Origin: Streptomyces griseoruber
GTDB taxonomy: Bacteria > Actinomycetota > Actinomycetes > Streptomycetales > Streptomycetaceae
DNA: 64,000 nucleotides
Direction of reading: 5' to 3'
Assembly (NCBI RefSeq): GCF_001514205.1
Contig: NZ_KQ948766.1
Span: 215,190 to 279,189 of the forward strand
The notes under the pieces were generated by a model that was not told where the DNA came from, ran no database searches, and worked only from the letters and a program-made list of their open reading frames with translations. Below are positions 1 through 8,603 of this stretch, piece after piece; positions within the stretch are counted from its first letter, which is position 1; the number at the start of each line of letters is the position of its first letter. A program made the position numbers and the translations under genes.

Positions 1-646
1 CGATGCCGTCGAGGCCGGCGGCGGCCAGCTCGGCGATCGCGGACTCCGGGACCGTACGGCCGCGCTTGACGGCGCCCGGGTGCGCGAAGACGGTGACCCC
101 GCCCGCACCCTTGACCAGCCGGATCGCCTCGAAGGGGTCCGTCTCGTGCTTCTCGACACAGGCCCGGCCGCCGTCGGCGAGCCAGTCCTGGGTGAAGGCG
201 TCGCTCACGCTCGGCACGACACCGAGCTCGACCAGCGCGGTCGCGACATGCGGCCGCCCCACGGAACCGTCACCGGCGATCCGCGCGACCTGCTCCCAGG
301 TGACGGGCACGCCCAGCCCCTGGAGCTTGGCGATCATGCCCCGCGCCCGCGGCACCCGGTCGTCGCGCACCAGCTCGCGCTCGGCGAGCAGGGCGGGCTC
401 CTCGGGGTCGAAGAGATAGGCCAGCATGTGCAGGGAGACCCCGTCGATCCGGCACGACAGCTCGGCGCCGGTGACCAGGGTGAGCCCCTCGGGCAGCGCG
501 CCGATCGCCTCCGCGTACCCGCGGGTGGTGTCGTGATCGGTCAGCGCGATGACGTCCAGTCCACCGGCGGCGGCGTTCCGCACCAGCTCGGCGGGGGTGT
601 CGGTGCCGTCGGACGCCGTGGAGTGGCAGTGCAGATCGATGCGCAC
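1..646 (-). CDS. PHP domain phosphoesterase (partial, C-terminus outside window)
   Basis: A continuous minus-strand frame begins with GTG at 646 and runs off the left edge, so about 215 N-terminal residues are visible. The start reads VRIDLHCHSTASDGTD, the HxH signature of the PHP (polymerase and histidinol phosphatase) superfamily. It is followed by a second motif ALTDHDTT, an acidic GAELSC segment and FAHPGA, all expected metal ligands of a trinuclear metallophosphoesterase. The family acts in the cytosol on phosphate esters or nucleotides (YciV/RNase AM-like members). The exact substrate cannot be read from the sequence. The next gene to the right is on the same strand, 132 bp upstream. 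The GTG start is chosen because the conserved HxH motif begins within six codons of it. Confidence 0.88.
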   Translation of the reverse strand, partial: MRIDLHCHSTASDGTDTPAELVRNAAAGGLDVIALTDHDTTRGYAEAIGALPEGLTLVTGAELSCRIDGVSLHMLAYLFDPEEPALLAERELVRDDRVPRARGMIAKLQGLGVPVTWEQVARIAGDGSVGRPHVATALVELGVVPSVSDAFTQDWLADGGRACVEKHETDPFEAIRLVKGAGGVTVFAHPGAVKRGRTVPESAIAELAAAGLDGI

Positions 647-778
647 GAACGGACTCCAAGCGGGACGACATCGGGGCGGCATACGGAAGGGACGCCTCAG
701 CATAGCCCAGATTCGAACACCGGATGTCACACCCGAAGCAGGGGTTCACCCCCTACAACAGGCGGGGCGCGCCACCCC

Positions 779-1420
779 TCACGGCTTGAGCAAGCGCGGC
801 GAGAGCGCCCCGCAGGGCACCAGCTCGACCTCCGCCCCCGCATCCCGCAGATCCGTCAGCACCAGCTCGTCGTACATCAGCAGCCCGGCCTGCTCGGGCC
901 AGATCACCGCCCACAGCCACAGCCCGCGGGCCTCCCCCGCGAACACGGCCCGGTCGTCCGGCACCCCGGAGACATGCCAGAGCGGCGTGGGCCGCCCGAC
1001 GGCCAGCACCTTCGCCTGCGCGGGTTTCTCGACGCTCATGTACGGCCCCGGATCCGGCCCGTCGATCCCGGCGTACCGCGCACCGAGCCCCACCCCGAGC
1101 TCCTCCGCGACGAGGATCAGCTCGGCCACCCCGCCCAGCGGACCGGGCCCGGAGCAGGCGACCGCGGTCGCGCGACCGCCGCTGCGGTCGTCACCGGCGT
1201 ACGTCACCCCCGTGAACAACCACCCGACCGGCAGCGGCCACGGCATCCACACGGGCACCTGGGTGCGGTGCACCACGACACTGAGGGCCTCGACGCTGGG
1301 CGGGATCACGGGCTGGAGTGGATGCACCGTCCCGTGCACATCGCACTGCCAGGAGTCGGAGAAGAGTCCGGGAGCCCTGACCCGGCCACCACACTTCGGG
1401 CAACTGGGTTCGCCCCTCAT
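779..1420 (-). CDS. DUF6758 family protein
   Basis: A 213-residue protein that I recognise as the Streptomyces family DUF6758. It opens with a probable zinc knuckle, CPKCGG at residues 7-12, with a second Cys/His pair (CDVHG) about 15 residues later. A conserved WMPWPLPVGWLFTGV segment near residue 60 and a tryptophan-rich WLWAVIWPEQAG segment follow. There is no signal peptide or membrane span, so it should be cytosolic. No function is established. The zinc knuckle suggests nucleic-acid or protein binding, which is inference only. The ATG at 1420 is used because it immediately precedes the zinc motif. Confidence 0.8.
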   Translation of the reverse strand: MRGEPSCPKCGGRVRAPGLFSDSWQCDVHGTVHPLQPVIPPSVEALSVVVHRTQVPVWMPWPLPVGWLFTGVTYAGDDRSGGRATAVACSGPGPLGGVAELILVAEELGVGLGARYAGIDGPDPGPYMSVEKPAQAKVLAVGRPTPLWHVSGVPDDRAVFAGEARGLWLWAVIWPEQAGLLMYDELVLTDLRDAGAEVELVPCGALSPRLLKP

Positions 1421-1540
1421 AGGGCCCCACGGTCCTACCCGAGCAGGCCCACGTCAAGGACGATCACCCGTCCGGCCGGAACGGGTTCACCGGAAACGGA
1501 TGCATGTAGCTTGCATTAATTAGCCGACCTAACTTATCGT

Positions 1541-2758
1541 GTGTATATGCCAACCACTTCCGGTCTTCTGCGTCAGCCCAGGGCGGTGTGGGCGACGGCC
1601 GGCGCCTCCGTCGTCGCCTTCATGGGCATCGGACTGGTCGACCCGATCCTGCCGTCCATCGCGCAGGGTCTCGACGCCACCCCCAGCCAGGTCTCCCTGC
1701 TCTTCACCTCGTACTTCCTGATCACCGCGTTCGCGATGCTGGTGACGGGCTTCGTCTCCAGCCGGATCGGCGGCCGCAGGACCCTGCTGCTCGGGCTCGC
1801 GTTCGTCGTGGTCTTCGCGGGCCTGGCCGGCACCTCGGACTCGGTCGCCGAACTCGTCGGCTTCCGCGCCGGCTGGGGCCTGGGCAACGCCCTCTTCGTG
1901 TCGACGGCCCTCGCCGTCATCGTCGGCGCGGCGGCCGGCGGCAGCGCCGCCGCGATCCTGCTGTACGAGTCCGCCCTCGGCCTCGGCATGGCCTGCGGCC
2001 CCCTGCTCGGCGCGGTGCTCGGCGACGCGAGCTGGCGCTACCCCTTCTTCGGCACCGCGTTCCTGATGGCCGTCGGCTTCCTGTGCATCACGGCGTTCCT
2101 GAAGGAACAGCCGAAGCCCGCCCGGAAGACCTCGCTCCTCGACCCGGTGAAGGCACTCGGCCACGGCGGTCTCGCCTCCGCGGCGGCCTCGGCGTTCTTC
2201 TACAACTACACGTTCTTCACCGTGCTGGCCTTCACCCCGTTCGTGCTGGACATGACCCCCTACAAGTCGGGGGCGGTGTTCTTCGCCTGGGGTGTGCTGC
2301 TCGCCGTCTTCTCGGTGGTCGTGGCACCCCGGCTGCAGGAGCGGTTCGGCTCACTGAAGGTGCTCGGCGGCTCGCTGGTGCTGCTCGCGGCCGATGTGCT
2401 GGTCCTCGGCTACGGCTCGCACACCACGGCGATCGTCTGCACGATCCTGTCCGGCGCGTTCATCGGCGTGAACAACACCGTCTACACCGAGCTGGCGCTC
2501 GGCGTGTCCGACGCCCCGCGGCCGGTGGCGAGCGCGGGCTACAACTTCGTGCGGTGGTTCGCCGCGGCGGCCGCGCCCTACTTCGCGCCGAAGATCGAGG
2601 AGTGGACCGACCTCCATGTCCCGTTCGTGGTCGCGGCGGTCACCGCGGTCCTCGGCGCGGTCGTGGTCGCCGTACGGCGCAAGGCCCTCACGCACGAGGC
2701 CGAGGAGCTGACGCTGCGACACGCCACCGAGGACTCGGTCGGCGTCTTCGCGAACTGA
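1541..2758 (+). CDS. MFS family efflux transporter
   Basis: A 405-residue major facilitator superfamily protein, the usual length for a 12-helix drug:proton antiporter of the DHA1 type. Near residue 70 is the loop 2-3 motif SRIGGRRTLL (the GRR signature), and hydrophobic helices run throughout. The substrate is unknown; family members export drugs or metabolites. No Shine-Dalgarno sequence precedes the start. The upstream DNA is unusually AT-rich for this genome and holds a TAACTT at 1530-1535, about 5 bases before the GTG at 1541, which fits a leaderless transcript. An in-frame ATG at 1547 is the alternative start. The gene diverges from the DUF6758 gene, so the AT-rich spacer may serve both. 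Confidence 0.88.
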   Translation: MYMPTTSGLLRQPRAVWATAGASVVAFMGIGLVDPILPSIAQGLDATPSQVSLLFTSYFLITAFAMLVTGFVSSRIGGRRTLLLGLAFVVVFAGLAGTSDSVAELVGFRAGWGLGNALFVSTALAVIVGAAAGGSAAAILLYESALGLGMACGPLLGAVLGDASWRYPFFGTAFLMAVGFLCITAFLKEQPKPARKTSLLDPVKALGHGGLASAAASAFFYNYTFFTVLAFTPFVLDMTPYKSGAVFFAWGVLLAVFSVVVAPRLQERFGSLKVLGGSLVLLAADVLVLGYGSHTTAIVCTILSGAFIGVNNTVYTELALGVSDAPRPVASAGYNFVRWFAAAAAPYFAPKIEEWTDLHVPFVVAAVTAVLGAVVVAVRRKALTHEAEELTLRHATEDSVGVFAN

Positions 2759-2831
2759 CGGGCCCGCGGACCGGCGGACCTTGCCAACCGAAGGTTTTCG
2801 GCCACCGGTTGGTGACCTTCCTCACGAAGCG

Positions 2832-3416
2832 TCAGTCGAGCGGGACGGACCTGCGGGCGGGATCCCGGAGGTCCGTCCCGTTCGTCAGCCAGCGTTCCTG
2901 GAGGGCCTGGGCGCCGTGCACCCGCTTCCAGGCGGCCTCGTTCGGGGTCATGGGGAGCAGGGGGAGGAAGCGGACCGGGTCGAGCGGCTCGTCCAGATCC
3001 AGATCCTCGACCAGGCCGCCCGGTTCGGCGACCAGGACCGAGGTGAAGGGGGCGCCCGGCCACAGCGGTTCGCCCACGTCCAGGGAGGCGCCGGGCGCCA
3101 CGACCACCCCCTCGACCTGCGGAGACGCGGCGAGCACGGCCAGCGGGCGGAGCACCTTGTCGGTCTCGGCGAGTCCGCCCCGCACGGAGAGGACCAGTTC
3201 GGCGCGGGGGCCCTTGACGGGGTCGGCGAGCACCGCGGTGGGGTCCGTCATCGGCTGCGCAGACATGCCGAGCGTGGCGTAGCGGACGATGTCGCCCTCG
3301 TGGAAACGGAGCACCTCGACACGGTCCGTACCGAGGAAGGTGACCGCCGCGCGGGCGTCCGGCTCGCCCAGCGCCGTACGCAACCGGGCCTCGACGAGAG
3401 GAAGAACATCAGCCAT
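2832..3416 (-). CDS. Suppressor-of-fused (SUFU) domain protein
   Basis: A 194-residue cytosolic protein resembling bacterial suppressor-of-fused (SUFU) proteins. Supporting segments are RVEVLRFHEGDIVRYATLGMS, FTSVLVAEPGG and a late LPMTPNEAAWKRVHGAQAL stretch. The bacterial family has no settled biochemical role and often appears as an immunity-like or accessory protein. The ATG at 3416 (MADVLPLVEARL) is preferred. The frame stays open another 11 codons to a TTG at 3449, but that start has no ribosome-binding site. The gene converges on the MFS gene with a 73-bp gap. Confidence 0.7.
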   Translation of the reverse strand: MADVLPLVEARLRTALGEPDARAAVTFLGTDRVEVLRFHEGDIVRYATLGMSAQPMTDPTAVLADPVKGPRAELVLSVRGGLAETDKVLRPLAVLAASPQVEGVVVAPGASLDVGEPLWPGAPFTSVLVAEPGGLVEDLDLDEPLDPVRFLPLLPMTPNEAAWKRVHGAQALQERWLTNGTDLRDPARRSVPLD

Positions 3417-3883
3417 GTCGCGAGCATAGAACTCGTCAGTACCGGGCAAAGCAGCGCCTTGACACTTCAGGCGGCTGATATTCTGGACCGGTCGTCAGGG
3501 GCAGCACGCAGAGCGTCGCGATCTCGCCTTGACGCCGAAGGGACTCCCTTACGAGGGACCGGCTGGAGGAGGTGGGGCTGTCATGGATCGAAGTCACCCG
3601 TGCAGTACCACTCGCTCTTCCGGCCGCTGATACAGCCGCTCCTGGTTTCGGCTGACCGCCGCCTTTCCCGCTCGCGTCTTCACGCGGAAGAGCACTTCGT
3701 TTCGTTTTGCCTGATCTGTCTGATCTGAAGCAGTAGCTGAATCAGCAGCGAAACTCGCCACCGCGACGGTGCGGTGCTCCCCGCTTTGTGGACGTGCCAA
3801 ACATCCGAAGCAGGACGTCCCCATTCCGGGTAGTTCCACCCGTCACCACGGCCTTTCGTTGCCCGACGCGAAGGAGCCCTGCC
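3417..3883 (+). promoter_or_regulatory. Long leader region upstream of corA, with two candidate short upstream ORFs
   Basis: This 467-bp gap separates the divergent SUFU gene from corA. It holds no gene of normal length. A strong Shine-Dalgarno (GGAGGAGG, 3565-3572) precedes two overlapping short frames. One starts at ATG 3583 and encodes 15 residues (MDRSHPCSTTRSSGR, stop ending at 3630). The other starts at GTG 3572 and encodes 27 residues, with the stop ending at 3655. Its C-terminal half is Pro/Ala-rich (VPLALPAADTAAPGFG). About 230 bases of apparently untranslated sequence follow before corA. A leader peptide controlling a magnesium transporter is plausible but is inference. No M-box riboswitch consensus was recognised. 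Confidence 0.35.
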
Positions 3884-5029
3884 ATGTCGATGATCCGCGA
3901 CCTGCGTGCCGTGGTCCGTCCGGCCCGCCCCTCCCTGCTCAAGGGCGGCGTCCGCAAGGGCGGTGTCCGCATGGACACCGGCGCCTACGACACCACCCGC
4001 GACCCCGCGATGCCGTCGGCCGTCGTCGACTGCGCCGTCTACCGCGACGGCGCCCGTGTGGAGTTCGGGCACGCGCTGACCCCGCAGGAGGCCATGCGCC
4101 AGGTACGGCGCGACGGCGGCTTCGTGTGGATCGGTCTGCACGAGCCGACCGAGGCCGAATTCTCCGGCATCGCGGGCGAGTTCGGGCTGCACCCGCTGGC
4201 CGTGGAGGACGCGGTGCAGGCCCACCAGCGCCCCAAGCTGGAGCGCTACGACGACTCCCTGTTCACCGTCTTCAAGACCATCCACTACGTCGAGCACGAC
4301 CGGCTGACCGCCAACAGCGAGGTCGTGGAGACCGGTGAGGTCATGTGCTTCACCGGCAAGGACTTCTTCATCACCGTCCGGCACGGCGGCCAGGGCTCGC
4401 TGCGCGCGCTGCGCCACCGCCTCCAGGACGACCCCGAGCTGCTCGCCAAGGGCCCCTCGGCGGTGCTGCACGCCATCGCCGACCACGTCGTCGACGGCTA
4501 CATCGCGGTCGCCGACGCCGTGCAGGACGACATCGACGAGGTCGAGACCGAGGTGTTCTCGCCGGGCCGCAAGGGCACGCCGCGCGGCACCGACGCCGGC
4601 CGGATCTACCAGCTCAAGCGTGAGGTGCTGGAGTTCAAGCGGGCCGTCTCCCCGCTGCTGCGGCCGATGCAGCTGCTCAGCGAGCGGCCGATGCGGCTGG
4701 TCGACCCCGACATCCAGAAGTACTTCCGGGACGTCGCCGACCACCTCGCCCGCGTCCAGGAGCAGGTCATCGGCTTCGACGAACTGCTCAACTCCATCCT
4801 CCAGGCCAACCTCGCGCAGGCCTCCGTCACCCAGAACGAGGACATGCGCAAGATCACGTCGTGGGCGGCCATCATCGCCGTACCGACGATGGTCTGCGGG
4901 GTGTACGGCATGAACTTCGACTACATGCCGGAACTGCACTGGAAGTTCGGCTACCCCGTCGTCATGACGGTCATGGTCGGGATGTGTGTCGGCATCCACC
5001 GCACCCTGAAGCGCAACGGCTGGCTGTGA
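3884..5029 (+). CDS. corA: CorA family magnesium/cobalt channel
   Basis: A 381-residue CorA-type divalent metal ion channel. The family signature YGMNF lies near the C-terminus, followed by MPELHWKFGYP. The two C-terminal helices flank it (ITSWAAIIAVPTMVCGVYG, then YPVVMTVMVGMCVGI), after a long cytosolic domain of acidic and basic helices. The family forms a pentameric Mg2+ (also Co2+/Ni2+) uptake channel in the cytoplasmic membrane. The start at ATG 3884 is fixed by AAGGAG at 3871-3876, 7 bases upstream. Upstream in-frame codons have no ribosome-binding site. Two other Mg-related proteins (MgtE-like/CBS and DUF1003) lie 1.6 kb downstream, as they do near corA in mycobacteria. Confidence 0.93.
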   Translation: MSMIRDLRAVVRPARPSLLKGGVRKGGVRMDTGAYDTTRDPAMPSAVVDCAVYRDGARVEFGHALTPQEAMRQVRRDGGFVWIGLHEPTEAEFSGIAGEFGLHPLAVEDAVQAHQRPKLERYDDSLFTVFKTIHYVEHDRLTANSEVVETGEVMCFTGKDFFITVRHGGQGSLRALRHRLQDDPELLAKGPSAVLHAIADHVVDGYIAVADAVQDDIDEVETEVFSPGRKGTPRGTDAGRIYQLKREVLEFKRAVSPLLRPMQLLSERPMRLVDPDIQKYFRDVADHLARVQEQVIGFDELLNSILQANLAQASVTQNEDMRKITSWAAIIAVPTMVCGVYGMNFDYMPELHWKFGYPVVMTVMVGMCVGIHRTLKRNGWL

Positions 5030-5063
5030 CCGGCCCCGGACCGGTCCTGACTAGGCTGGGCCC

Positions 5064-5576
5064 ATGACTAGCGAGCTGCTCGACCAGGCCCTCGTCGAGG
5101 AGGCCACCAAGAAGTCCGGCCTCATCTGGGTCAGGGGCGCGGGCGAACCGGCCGCGCGTGCGCTGTGGCACGCGTGGCACGAGGGCGCGGCCTGCGTCGT
5201 CGGCGACGGGCCCGGCGAGCAGCCGCTGCCCGGGCTCGCGGAGGGCGGCTCGGCCGAGGTCACCGTCCGCAGCAAGGACAAGGGCGGCCGGCTGGTCACC
5301 TGGACGGCGACGGTCGTCCGGCTCGAGCCCGGGTCCGAGCGGTGGGAGGCGGCTGTCGCCGAGCTGAAGGGCAAGCGGCTGAACGCGTCCGACGGTGAGG
5401 CCATGCCGGCGCGCTGGGCGCGGGAGTGCAGGGTGCTTCGCCTGGAGCCGACGGGGGGTGTGGTGCCGTTGCCCGACGGGGATCTGGCGGCGCGGCCTGT
5501 GCCGTCACCGGCCACCACGCGGGAGGCGGTCCCTGCGGGGCTGCACCGGTTGCTGCTGCGGCGGCGAAAAAGCTAG
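5064..5576 (+). CDS. Conserved actinobacterial protein of unknown function
   Basis: A 170-residue soluble protein starting at ATG 5064, 34 bp after corA. The N-terminal half (SGLIWVRG, AALWHAWHEGAACVVGDG) followed by TVRSKDKGGRLVTWTATVVRLEPGS is reminiscent of the split-barrel flavin-binding (pyridoxamine oxidase-like) fold, but no FMN-binding signature can be confirmed by eye. The C-terminus is basic (LLLRRRKS). It may be transcribed with corA. It ends against a dispersed extragenic repeat that also marks the 3' end of the converging lipoprotein gene. Function not assigned. Confidence 0.75.
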   Translation: MTSELLDQALVEEATKKSGLIWVRGAGEPAARALWHAWHEGAACVVGDGPGEQPLPGLAEGGSAEVTVRSKDKGGRLVTWTATVVRLEPGSERWEAAVAELKGKRLNASDGEAMPARWARECRVLRLEPTGGVVPLPDGDLAARPVPSPATTREAVPAGLHRLLLRRRKS

Positions 5577-5597
5577 GAGAAAGAGCCGGTACGTCGG

Positions 5598-5642
5598 CTG
5601 CGGGGCGGTGGGGGCTTGTCGCGCGGTTCCCCGCCCCCCTGA
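5598..5642 (+). repeat. Dispersed extragenic repeat, copy A (between convergent genes)
   Basis: This GC-rich element between two converging genes shares the core GTCGCGCGGTTCCCCGC with copies at 9782-9826 (inverted) and 17120-17157. All begin CTGCGGG and end in a C-rich CCCCT-like tract. It is probably a Streptomyces dispersed repeat that can act as a bidirectional terminator. Confidence 0.6.
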
Positions 5643-5666
5643 GGGAGGGCTCTGCGCGCGCCTCCC

Positions 5667-6416
5667 TCAGGATGTCGGGAGCTGTTTGCCGTAGTCCACC
5701 GTTTCGCCCTTCTCCGGTTCCTCCAGGGCGAAGTCCTTGCCCCAGGAGGAGAAGGTCAGGGTGCCTGCGCCGCCCGCCCGGACCAGGCGCAGGGGGTACG
5801 GCTCGCCCTCCAGGGAGACGTCCAGGGTGCCGCCGTCGCCGCCGTCCCCGGTGATGCGGATGGTGCGGGTGCCGGACTGCTCGTGGTGACCGTCCGTCTT
5901 CACCGAACCGTGCAGGGTCAGCAGACCGTCGAGAAGGAGGTCCTTGTCCGTGAAGACGCTGAACTTCTTGTACGAGGGGTCCCCCGACGGCACCTTCACA
6001 TACTTGCCGTCGAGCTTGTCCGCGGCGGCCGTGTCCTTGGCGTCGTCGTCGGACGTGCCGTCCTCATGGGTCCAGAACGCCGAGTCGGCCTTCAGGAACA
6101 GCTGCTCGCCGACCCGCAGCAGATGGAAGGTGGCCCCCTGCGAGGTCACCGACCCGGTGCCGCCGTCCTCCTTCAGCCGCATGTCGAGCCGGTACGTACG
6201 GCCGCTGGTGACCACGGTCCCCGACAGCTGCACCGCGTCCACGGCCCCGGCGGCCTTCTTCGTCCTCGCCTGGATCTGCGCGGCGGGCAGCTTGCCCACC
6301 CCGTTCGTGCCCGCGTCCGGATCCTCGCTGCACCCCGCTCCCAGGCCCACGACCAGTGCGCACATCGCGCTCACCAACGCGGCCCGGCGGGTACGGCTCT
6401 GGGGAATCGCAGTCAC
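5667..6416 (-). CDS. LppX/LprG-like secreted lipoprotein
   Basis: A 249-residue lipoprotein. A basic N-terminus (SRTRR) and a hydrophobic stretch lead to the lipobox LGAGC near residue 28, so it should be lipid-anchored on the outer face of the cytoplasmic membrane. The mature part has the alternating beta pattern of the LppX/LprAFG family (VQLSGTVVTSGRTYRLDMRL, then LDVSLEGEPYPLRL). In mycobacteria these proteins carry lipids; here the ligand is unknown. GTG 6416 is chosen because AGAAAGG lies about 10 bases upstream and it gives a normal signal peptide. The open frame extends further upstream without signal-like sequence. It diverges from the MgtE-like gene. Confidence 0.82.
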   Translation of the reverse strand: MTAIPQSRTRRAALVSAMCALVVGLGAGCSEDPDAGTNGVGKLPAAQIQARTKKAAGAVDAVQLSGTVVTSGRTYRLDMRLKEDGGTGSVTSQGATFHLLRVGEQLFLKADSAFWTHEDGTSDDDAKDTAAADKLDGKYVKVPSGDPSYKKFSVFTDKDLLLDGLLTLHGSVKTDGHHEQSGTRTIRITGDGGDGGTLDVSLEGEPYPLRLVRAGGAGTLTFSSWGKDFALEEPEKGETVDYGKQLPTS

Positions 6417-6636
6417 AGAGACGGCTGCCTTTCTGCGGGGGTGTGCTGAGCGGCGTACGGCAGCGTACCGGGGTCCCGGACCGTCCTCGGAACGGGTCCG
6501 TCCGGACCGCTCACCAGGGCGTATCCGATCGGGACGGGCTAGCCTGAAGCCCGCAGGAGCGGGCAATTGGGAAGGCGATTCGGAAAACGAATCCAGCAGC
6601 ACCGCAGTACGCAAAAGGAAGCAGGGAACCACAGCC

Positions 6637-7956
6637 ATGGCAGCCGGTGCCCCCCGGATCTTCGTCTCGCACCTCGCCGGTGTCCCGGTCTTCGACCCCA
6701 ACGGCGACCAGGTGGGCCGCGTGCGCGACCTGGTCGTCATGCTGCGCGTCGGACGCCGTCCCCCACGGCTGCTCGGCCTGGTCGTCGAACTGTCCACCCG
6801 GCGCCGTATCTTCCTGCCCATGACCCGGGTGACGGGCATCGAGTCCGGCCAGGTCATCACCACCGGTGTGCTCAACGTCCGCCGCTTCGAGCAGCGGCCC
6901 ACCGAGCGGCTCGTCTTCGGCGAGCTGCTCGACCGGCGGGTCACCCTCGTCGAGAGCGGCGAGGAGGTCACCGTCCTCGACGTGTCCGTGCAGCAGTTGC
7001 CGGCCCGCCGGGACTGGGAGGTCACCCGTGTCTTCGTCCGCAAGGGCAAGAAGGGCGGCGCCTTCCGGCGGGCCAAGGGCGAGACGCTCACGGTCGGGTG
7101 GTTGTCGGTGACCGGGTTCTCCCTGGAGGAGCACGGACAGGGCGCCGAGAGCCTGCTCGCCACCTTCGAGCAGCTGCGCCCCGCCGACCTCGCCAACGTC
7201 CTGCACCATCTCTCCGCCAAGCGGCGCGCCGAGGTCGCCGCCGCCCTCGACGACGACCGTCTCGCCGACGTCCTGGAGGAGCTGCCCGAGGACGACCAGA
7301 TCGAGATCCTCGGCAAGCTGAAGGAGGAGCGCGCGGCGGACGTCCTGGAGGCCATGGACCCCGACGACGCGGCCGACCTCCTCGCCGAGCTGCCGACGGC
7401 GGACCAGGAGCGGCTGCTGAGCCTGATGCAGCCCGACGACGCGGCCGACATGCGGCGGCTGATGTCCTACGAGGAGCACACGGCCGGCGGTCTGATGACC
7501 ACCGAGCCGATCGTCCTGCGCCCCGACGCCACCGTCGCCGACGCCCTCGCGCGCGTCCGCAACCCCGATCTGTCCCCGGCGCTCGCCGCCCAGGTCTACG
7601 TCTGCCGCCCGCCCGACGAGACCCCCACCGGCAAGTACCTGGGCACGGTGCACTTCCAGCGGCTGCTGCGCGAGCCGCCGTACACGCTGGTCAGCGCGGT
7701 CCTCGACGACGACCTCCAGGCGCTCGACCCGGAGGCGCAGCTGCCGGTCGTCGCCGGGTTCTTCGCGACGTACGACATGGTCGCGGCGCCCGTGGTGGAC
7801 GAGGCGGGCGCGCTGCTCGGCGCGGTCACCGTGGACGACGTACTCGACCACATGCTGCCCGAGGACTGGCGGGAGACGGAGTTCCACCTGAACGACGAGT
7901 CGGACGACGAGACGGGCGACACGTCGGGCAAGGGGGTGGTCCCCCATGGCTCCTGA
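6637..7956 (+). CDS. MgtE-N/CBS domain protein lacking the transporter domain
   Basis: A 439-residue soluble protein. Residues 1 to about 180 resemble a duplicated PRC-barrel-like beta domain (VFDPNGDQVGRVRDLVV). Residues about 200-285 are the helical MgtE N-terminal domain, with repeats ending in LEELPEDDQIEILGKL and LLAELPTADQERLLSLM. Residues about 290-425 form a CBS pair (GGLMTTEPIVLRPDATVADAL, then APVVDEAGALLGAVTVDDVLDHML). The five membrane helices of a real MgtE channel are absent, so it is likely a Mg2+/nucleotide-sensing regulator, possibly acting with the overlapping DUF1003 gene. That role is inference. An equivalent pair exists in mycobacteria near mrp and corA. The start is ATG 6637, with an upstream AGGAAGCAGGGA. 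Confidence 0.88.
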   Translation: MAAGAPRIFVSHLAGVPVFDPNGDQVGRVRDLVVMLRVGRRPPRLLGLVVELSTRRRIFLPMTRVTGIESGQVITTGVLNVRRFEQRPTERLVFGELLDRRVTLVESGEEVTVLDVSVQQLPARRDWEVTRVFVRKGKKGGAFRRAKGETLTVGWLSVTGFSLEEHGQGAESLLATFEQLRPADLANVLHHLSAKRRAEVAAALDDDRLADVLEELPEDDQIEILGKLKEERAADVLEAMDPDDAADLLAELPTADQERLLSLMQPDDAADMRRLMSYEEHTAGGLMTTEPIVLRPDATVADALARVRNPDLSPALAAQVYVCRPPDETPTGKYLGTVHFQRLLREPPYTLVSAVLDDDLQALDPEAQLPVVAGFFATYDMVAAPVVDEAGALLGAVTVDDVLDHMLPEDWRETEFHLNDESDDETGDTSGKGVVPHGS

Positions 7957-8560
7957 GCGTGACGGCACGCGGGAGAACGCGCGGGAGCGCACTCCCACCG
8001 GCGCGACCGCGACCACCCGCCCGCGCGCCCGGCTCGACCAGCCGCGGCCGCCCCGGCGCCGGCTGCTGCCCGAGTGGGACCCGGAGGCCTTCGGCCGGCT
8101 CTCCGAGCGCATCGCGCGCTTCCTGGGCACCGGGCGGTTCATCGTCTGGATGACGGTCGTCATCATCGTGTGGGTGCTGTGGAACATCTTCGCCCCGCAC
8201 GACCTGCGCTTCGACAACTATCCCTTCATCTTCCTCACCCTGATGCTGTCCCTCCAGGCGTCCTACGCGGCCCCGCTGATCCTGCTCGCGCAGAACCGGC
8301 AGGACGACCGCGACCGCGTCAACCTCGAACAGGACCGCAAGCAGAACGAGCGGTCGATCGCCGACACCGAGTACCTCACCCGGGAGGTCGCGGCGCTGCG
8401 GATGGGCCTCGGCGAGGTCGCCACCCGCGACTGGATCCGCAACGAGCTGCAGGACATGCTCAAGGAGCTGGACGGCCGGCGCGACGGCCACGGGGGTCAC
8501 GAGGGCAAGGTGGTATTCCCGGCAGATCGGTCGCCGGGACGTGACGCAGACGACCGCTGA
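7946..8560 (+). CDS. DUF1003 membrane protein
   Basis: A 204-residue protein of the DUF1003 family. A proline/arginine-rich cytosolic tail of about 50 residues is followed by two membrane helices (FIVWMTVVIIVWVLWNIFA and FIFLTLMLSLQASYAAPLIL). A charged coiled-coil then begins with the family hallmark LAQNRQDDRDR. It overlaps the MgtE-like gene by 11 bp, indicating translational coupling and a joint role. The function of DUF1003 is unknown. The coupling to a Mg-sensing domain suggests a part in Mg2+ or membrane homeostasis. Confidence 0.9.
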   Translation: MAPERDGTRENARERTPTGATATTRPRARLDQPRPPRRRLLPEWDPEAFGRLSERIARFLGTGRFIVWMTVVIIVWVLWNIFAPHDLRFDNYPFIFLTLMLSLQASYAAPLILLAQNRQDDRDRVNLEQDRKQNERSIADTEYLTREVAALRMGLGEVATRDWIRNELQDMLKELDGRRDGHGGHEGKVVFPADRSPGRDADDR

Positions 8561-8603
8561 GGGGCTGGCCGCGGGCCCCCGGGGGCGCCGTACCATCGTC
8601 CTT

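Noticed and set aside
3417..3883. M-box (Mg2+) riboswitch upstream of corA
   Set aside because: The conserved M-box core bases were not recognised; only short upstream frames were found.
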